This document shows, piece after piece, positions 59,301 to 64,000 of a stretch of DNA of 64,000 nucleotides. The position numbers and the translations under genes were made by a program. Below the pieces are notes generated by a model. It was not told the origin of the DNA, searched no databases, and was given only the letters and a program-made list of their open reading frames with translations. This stretch comes from Chelydra serpentina. Its lineage: Eukaryota; Chordata; Testudines; Chelydridae. Position 1 is the first letter of the stretch. Every line of letters starts with the position of its first letter. The DNA lies in assembly GCA_037349315.1 (NCBI GenBank), contig JBAIAC010000048.1:39186501-39250500 (forward strand), read 5' to 3'.

Positions 59301-59440
59301 GAAAATAAAACTAAAAGGACTACACTACAATCAAACCTGGAAAAACCATCATATATTGTTGATAACAGTCACCCAGTAGATTTCAAAACAACATGAAGAA
59401 GGCCCTTGTGCTGTAGTAAACAAGTCATGTTACTAGATCT
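56336..59440. other. No gene seen
   Basis: At 56470 GTGGCCAGACATCACAATTT resembles a MITE left end without a recognisable right end. A purine-rich GGAAGA/GAGAAGG tract at 56820-56940 opens Glu/Lys/Arg frames. No exon is supported. A MIR-type remnant at 58590-58705 is listed separately. Confidence 0.4.
58590..58705 (-). mobile_element. MIR-type SINE fragment
   Basis: GGCATTTATATAGCATTTAT with a tandem repetition, then TAGCACTTGTCATCTTCATG and CCTCACAACACCTCTGTGAA, fit the 3' part of a MIR-type SINE in antisense. A short tandem copy of CATTTATATAG is present. Confidence 0.5.
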
Positions 59441-59520
59441 TCAGCTGGCGTAAATAAGTATAGTCCCAGTGAAGTCATTAGAGCTACACCAGTTTATACC
59501 AGCTGAGAATCTGGCCTTTG
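59441..59520. repeat. Imperfect palindrome of a dispersed family
   Basis: GATCTTCAGCTGGCGTAAAT on the left opposes CCAGTTTATACCAGCTGAGA on the right, giving an imperfect inverted repeat of roughly 78 bp with almost no loop. Related pieces occur at about 14530, 19390 and 53700. Confidence 0.7.
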
Positions 59521-59984
59521 CTGTCCAAAAATCCATTTTTTTATTTTAAGCCTGATAAAGATTTTTAACTTTTTAGAACCCTATTCCCCTCTCCCTCCTC
59601 AGCTAAATTTCCTATTGGCTTTGCTCTGGTGAGTAGCTACAAAATAACCTAATTATGCTTTTCACTGAAATCTGATTTATTCCAACCAGACATCCTGGAC
59701 CCTGAAAGCAAATGACATTGGTGCAATCATGAATAAACAAAGTAATTATACAACAGCACTTCATAGTGAATAAAGCCAGAATTGTTCCTCATAATATGAG
59801 TATGAGGCAAGTGGAAATGAATTGTGAGCCAACTGTATGCCACCATAAGAGTTTGCAAACCAAAGAACTGCTGAATAGCCAAGTCATCTGATGACAGTGA
59901 GACTACATGCTAAAGAAGCAGTGTACCACTGCTTATAATTCAATAGTACAGAGAAGGCACGCACTGTGCAAGGAATCCTAAAGG

Positions 59985-60160
59985 AGAAGCAGAAGGGGGA
60001 AGCGGCACGGGCCGAGGGATGTGCTGTCTGCCGCTTCCCGCAGCCACCATTGGCCGAACCTGCGGACGCGGCAAGTAAACAAACCAGCCCGGCGCACCAG
60101 GGGGCTTACCCTGGCGAGCTGCATGCCAAAGGTTGCCTATGCCTGCACTAGTCAATGCCC
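59985..60160. mobile_element. GC-rich MITE fragment, hAT-type
   Basis: GCACGGGCCGAGGGATGTGC, GCCGCTTCCCGCAGCC, CATTGGCCGAACCTGCGGAC and AAGTAAACAAACCAGCCCGG are phrases I know from a common turtle hAT MITE. The left end is missing; the right end near AAAGGTTGCCTATGCCTGC is plausible. It is CpG-rich compared with its surroundings. Confidence 0.6.
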
Positions 60161-60400
60161 CAGTCATTGCCCACTGTGACTACTCTCACCTCTTTATTCT
60201 AATCCTCTCCTTCTTTGAGTCTCAACTCCGGCTTACACTCTTTCCAAATAACGTTCAGGCATTTTCTTACTTTCAAAGCATTCCACAACTCCACTCCTGC
60301 ATCATGTCTGTCCTTACTACCTCCTAAAACTCTACTGTAATCTATGTACACACCACACAATCTTCCCTCCATACTACCTTTTATTTCAGAGCCAGACTAT

Positions 60401-61094
60401 GGCCTAGGCTACACTTGCAGATGTACAGCGCTGTTAGTTAAACCCGTGTTCGTACAGCTGAGTAGGGAAAGCGCTGCAGCCTGTCCACACTGGCAGCGGC
60501 CAGCGCAGTAACTACCACTGACGTGGCTACATTTGCGGCACTTGCAGCTGTATTGGGAGCGGTGCATTATGGGCATTCAGGTAGCTGCAACGTGCTTTTC
60601 AAATCGGGGGGGGTAAGGGGGGACTTTGACAGGGAGCGTTTTTGGAAAAAGAGTGGATTTTTGGAATCTCCACAGAGTGTCAGCTCATTATTTCCACACC
60701 TCCACATCCCCTGCCTCTCTCTCAATCACTGAAAGCAAACAGCAGGGGCGTTGTTTGTTTTTAAAGAGCAGATAAAAGAGAGGAAACGGAGCCTGTGTTT
60801 AGCAGCTGTGTTTAGCCGCTCAAGAACAGAGCTCTGAACTCCAACCCGGAAGTGCCGTTTCAAAACAAAGCAGCTTCTGGAGATCAGTAACTCCGTTGTT
60901 CCTGGGCTACACTGAAAGACCAACGTTCCACCCACTTCGCAACAGCTGTTATTCCTCTCGGGGAGGTGGAGTACATGCAGCGCTGTATCTGAGGAGATAC
61001 AGCGTTGCACGTGCCTCGCAAGTGTAGCCAGTTAATGAGTTACAGCGCTGCCGGCAGTTTTATTACGCTGTAACTTGTAAGTGTAGCCAAGGCC
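60401..61094. mobile_element. MITE (0.69 kb) with terminal inverted repeats, Harbinger-type
   Basis: The left end is GGCCTAGGCTACACTTGCAG. The right end in reverse complement is GGCCTTGGCTACACTTACAA. The flanks are TAT at 60398-60400 and TAT at 61095-61097. The terminal regions carry repeated CAGCGCTG words in both orientations (TACAGCGCTGTTAG, TTACAGCGCTGCCGG), and a small hairpin is near 60980-61010 (GCTGTATCT, AGATACAGC). No transposase frame. It is the longest MITE of this type here. Confidence 0.7.
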
Positions 61095-61189
61095 TATGCT
61101 CCCAGGTGCACCCACAAAAATCTGGGATAACTCCACTACATTCATTGAATTACTCCAGATTTACACTGTGAAATAATAGCAGAATTGTA

Positions 61190-61435
61190 TCCTTAGTGCT
61201 CTCTTTACAGCCTCCCTACTTGCATACATCAAGGCCACTCTCTCTCCTCTTTCCAGTCACTTCTGAAAAACAACCTGTCCTGCAAACCTGCTGGTAATAT
61301 CGGCATGAGATGCTTCGTTCACTACACTATGCCCTTTAGATTGTAAGTATGGATTGTCATTTTTATTGAATATATTCTACCTGTTGTAAAGGACCATGTA
61401 CAGTTATGGCATTATATGAATAAATAATAATCATA
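61190..61435 (+). mobile_element. Ancient L2/MIR-type 3' tail
   Basis: The stretch CCCTTTAGATTGTAAGTATG, then GGACCATGTACAGTTATGGC and ATGAATAAATAATAATCA resembles the GTAAAGCGCTATATAAATAAATAATAATA tail shared by L2 and MIR-like repeats. It is diverged. Confidence 0.4.
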
Positions 61436-61669
61436 GTGCTCTGTGGGTTATTCTGTTTTTAATATGCATGTATAATCAAAATGTATGAGTGCCTCTAAGT
61501 AGAAAATTGACACCTTTATATTTCATAACATGGTGCATATACATTTTAACTCTGAGGTTTGAATCCTACAATTTACTGTACAGCATATGCTATAATCAGA
61601 AGCCTAATTGTAATGAACCTGTCTAATATCTAATGCATGCTTTTGCCACATGATAGTAATATAAACATA

Positions 61670-61988
61670 CAGTAGAACCTCAGAGTTATGAACTGACCGG
61701 TCAACCACACACCTCATTTGGAACCGGAAGTACACAATCAGGCAACAGAGACCTCCCCTCACCCGCCAAAAAAAGCAAATACAGTATTGTGTTAGCCATT
61801 AACTACTAAAAAAATTAAAAGGAAAGCAGCATTTTTCTTCTGCATAGTAAAGTTTCAAGATTTTATTGTCAATATTTAGTTGTAAAAATTTGAAAAAACA
61901 ACCATGACATTTTTTTCAGAATTACAAACATTTCAGAGTTCCAAACAACCTCCATTCCCGAGGTGTTCGTAACTCTGAGGTTCTACTA
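61670..61988. mobile_element. Tc1/mariner-type MITE
   Basis: The left end is CAGTAGAACCTCAGAGTTAT followed by GAAC; the right end in reverse complement is TAGTAGAACCTCAGAGTTAC followed by GAAC, a 24-bp terminal inverted repeat with two mismatches. The left flank is TA; the right flank is blurred (CTACTAGA), so the TA duplication is only supported on one side. The interior is AT-rich without a transposase. Confidence 0.65.
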
Positions 61989-61989
61989 G

Positions 61990-64000
61990 AAGTACATAAA
62001 GATGATAGAAAAGAAAGCAATTCTTGTTATACTGTATAATATAAGAGCAGTACTTTTTTATTGTAAGGAGACAGCTCCAACCCACTTTAAATGTTTAAAG
62101 GTCTTGCATGAATGACACCGTAATTACTGCATCACATCACTCAAGTTGCATGAAGAGACACTAATTAGGATTCGCATACCTGCTCTCAGCCAAGTGGAAG
62201 AACAAGGAGTTTACCTGAACAGACCAAGAAAAGAAAGGCAGGCAACTACATCTCATTCTTACTGATCACCCTGGTACATTTTCTTGCTGTATTTTTTGCA
62301 ACTGTTTCAGAATTGAAGTATTAAGCAAAATAAACAAACAAAATTACTAGTTGAAACTTTCAGAAAAACTGCTGGTTTTGACAGCCTGAATGTCACAACA
62401 TAAAATGAGCTACAAACTCTTGTGTGATCCTGTACTAACAGTGAAAATTACTACTATTTTACACTTATTACCTTAATCATAACTAACTGGCAGCTTTCCT
62501 TATTGTTTAATTAAATTGTTCTCAGAATGTAGAATTTAACTAGCTCAAAACCACTACAAAGGCTTGCAAATATCACTTTATCCGACTCACTATCAAACAC
62601 AATCACTAAATATTTAAATGTGTTAAGCTGTGTTGGGACCCATGATTTTCATCAGAATATTGATTGTTCCTCAGAGAATCCTATGCAGAGAGTAAGCAAG
62701 ACAATCAGTGCTACTGCAGGGAAATATTTCTGCCTAACCACAGTGGGTGAAACATGCTTTTTTGGGGTAGTGATGGAGAGGTTGGTAAGACTTTATTTGG
62801 GTGAACTGCATAAACACAAAGATTTCTCTCAGTGACTGTATTTTTCTGCTAATGGGTGCCAAATAAATACGTGAACATACCATAAATATAATCTCCTTTG
62901 CTACAGCCTGAAGCATCAGCCTCTTAGACACAGTTGTCCAAGTTCTGCCCTGAATTACCCGCATGTAACCTCACTGACTTCACAGAGGTTCTGCTTGTGT
63001 AACTAAGGGTAAAGATTCCCAACGGAAAAGGCCATAAGAATTGTATACATAGATACTCTTTGTGATGTTACAGGTCTGTGGCCTGTAACATGTGAAAAGG
63101 ATCAATTTCCTCATACACTGACTCAAACTATGGTATGATCTCGGATAAATCCAATATATAAAACTAAAAAGTTTCTTTTACATACACCTTTCAAATGTGC
63201 ATTTTAACTGCCCCACCCCCCCACACACACATTCTGTGTGGGTTGACCTAATGTCCCCTCTCTTCTTCCCCCTTCCACATATACTCCTGTGTGTGCACAA
63301 ACATTTTCCTAAACTACTCCTATGAGGTGAGATGCTCATTTTCTCATGTGACCTTCAAATCCTTCTCAATCTTTCGAGCCCCACCTGCTCTAGGTGATCT
63401 CACTCCATGCAGTTTCCACAACATAGGCTGCAAAAACTTAGAATGACAACAAGCTGTGTTCTCTGCCCTGTCTGCGAAAAAAGAAGAGTTAAAACAAGAC
63501 AAAAATATTTTTTTCTGGGTAGCTACATCCTCAGAAACAGCCTGGTCCACTAACATGTAACTTCTGAAAAGGGCAGAATACTGGTGGTGTGCAGAGATCC
63601 ATGAAAATGTTACACTTATGTATTAAGGGTAGAATTTTGCTGAATTTTCCTAAGAACATTTTGATAAATTTCTGTTCCATTCCTTTAGACTGATACAATT
63701 GATGAGAAAGGTGAACATCCTGGCTCACATGCAGGGTAGAGCAAGTTATATTGTATCCTATGCTATAAGAATCACAGATTTATTTTTCTGATGCATAAAA
63801 TATGCCTTATTAACATATCTCAGGGTGCTTGTACAAGTTTACCATACTATTTTTTACCTCTTATCTAAGGCGCAAGAGTAAATGTACATTCCATGGATAT
63901 CTCCAGGTGCTCAAACCTCTCCACTCAAGCAAATATTTGAAAAAAGAGATGGGTCTTATACTGTGTCCTAATGCTCAACAGAATTGGACTTTGTCAGATG
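61990..64000. other. No gene seen
   Basis: This is AT-rich sequence with short frames on both strands and a C/CA-rich run at 63212-63231. No repeat family, exon or RNA gene was recognised up to the window edge. Confidence 0.4.

Noticed and set aside
1..64000. CRISPR arrays, defence systems or operons
   Set aside because: There are no regularly spaced repeats or compact gene clusters; the repeat content is vertebrate, so such systems are not expected.

Overview
This is a vertebrate nuclear window, visibly AT-rich, with no operons, no bacterial-type gene packing and almost no host coding sequence. The repeats point to a non-avian sauropsid, most likely a turtle: CR1 LINEs in several age classes, degraded L2 and MIR-type remnants, many hAT and PIF/Harbinger-type MITEs, and a SINE head containing GTAGCCGTGTTAGTCTG that I recognise from turtle and crocodilian genomes. 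This placement rests on recall of repeat families, not a database search. A crocodilian is the main alternative; birds fit poorly because they carry few Harbinger and hAT elements.

The only convincing intact protein-coding unit is at 40203-40493 on the minus strand. It is an uninterrupted, intronless 96-codon copy of dynein light chain roadblock (DYNLRB1), read as a processed retrocopy. A (TA/TG)n microsatellite lies just upstream of it, followed by an LTR-like segment of opposite polarity. Every other long open frame is transposon-derived (CR1 reverse transcriptase, Harbinger transposase) or a product of compositional bias (C-rich, CAG-rich or GC-rich tracts open in several frames).

Layout. 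1-3.6 kb: nothing recognised. 3.6-6.4 kb: a 2.8 kb hAT-like carrier with a near-perfect 8-bp duplication, holding two Harbinger-type MITEs, a fold-back SINE and a CR1 tail. 8-12 kb: a MIR remnant and a tRNA-like SINE. 13.9-14.3 kb: a hAT MITE. 16.7-21.5 kb: an L2 remnant, a 69-bp-arm hairpin, old CR1/L3 pieces and two MITEs. 22.1-22.9 kb: a three-layer nest (CR1 split by a hAT MITE split by a fold-back SINE), with target duplications at both inner levels. 24.1-28.3 kb: an AGC-rich repeat apparently interrupted by a 1.7 kb CR1, then a broken Harbinger transposase. 30-36 kb: L2, CR1, a Harbinger MITE, L2. 40-42 kb: retrocopy, LTR candidate, tRNA-like SINE and MIR. 44.8-51.4 kb: CR1, Harbinger MITE, hAT MITE, CR1. 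54.6-56.3 kb: a CR1 split by a GC-rich minisatellite-like insertion. 59.4-62 kb: a palindrome, a GC-rich MITE fragment, a 0.69 kb MITE and a Tc1/mariner-type MITE.

There is no gene pathway here. What the window records is a history of transposition. The most notable points are the intact retrocopy, two SINE copies with the same fold-back architecture, the near-perfect hairpin at 17.4 kb, and a Harbinger transposase relic sharing the window with several MITEs of the type such enzymes mobilise. I saw no CRISPR array, rRNA, confident tRNA gene or complete multi-exon host gene. Short exons of a host gene could still be present and undetectable without alignment.
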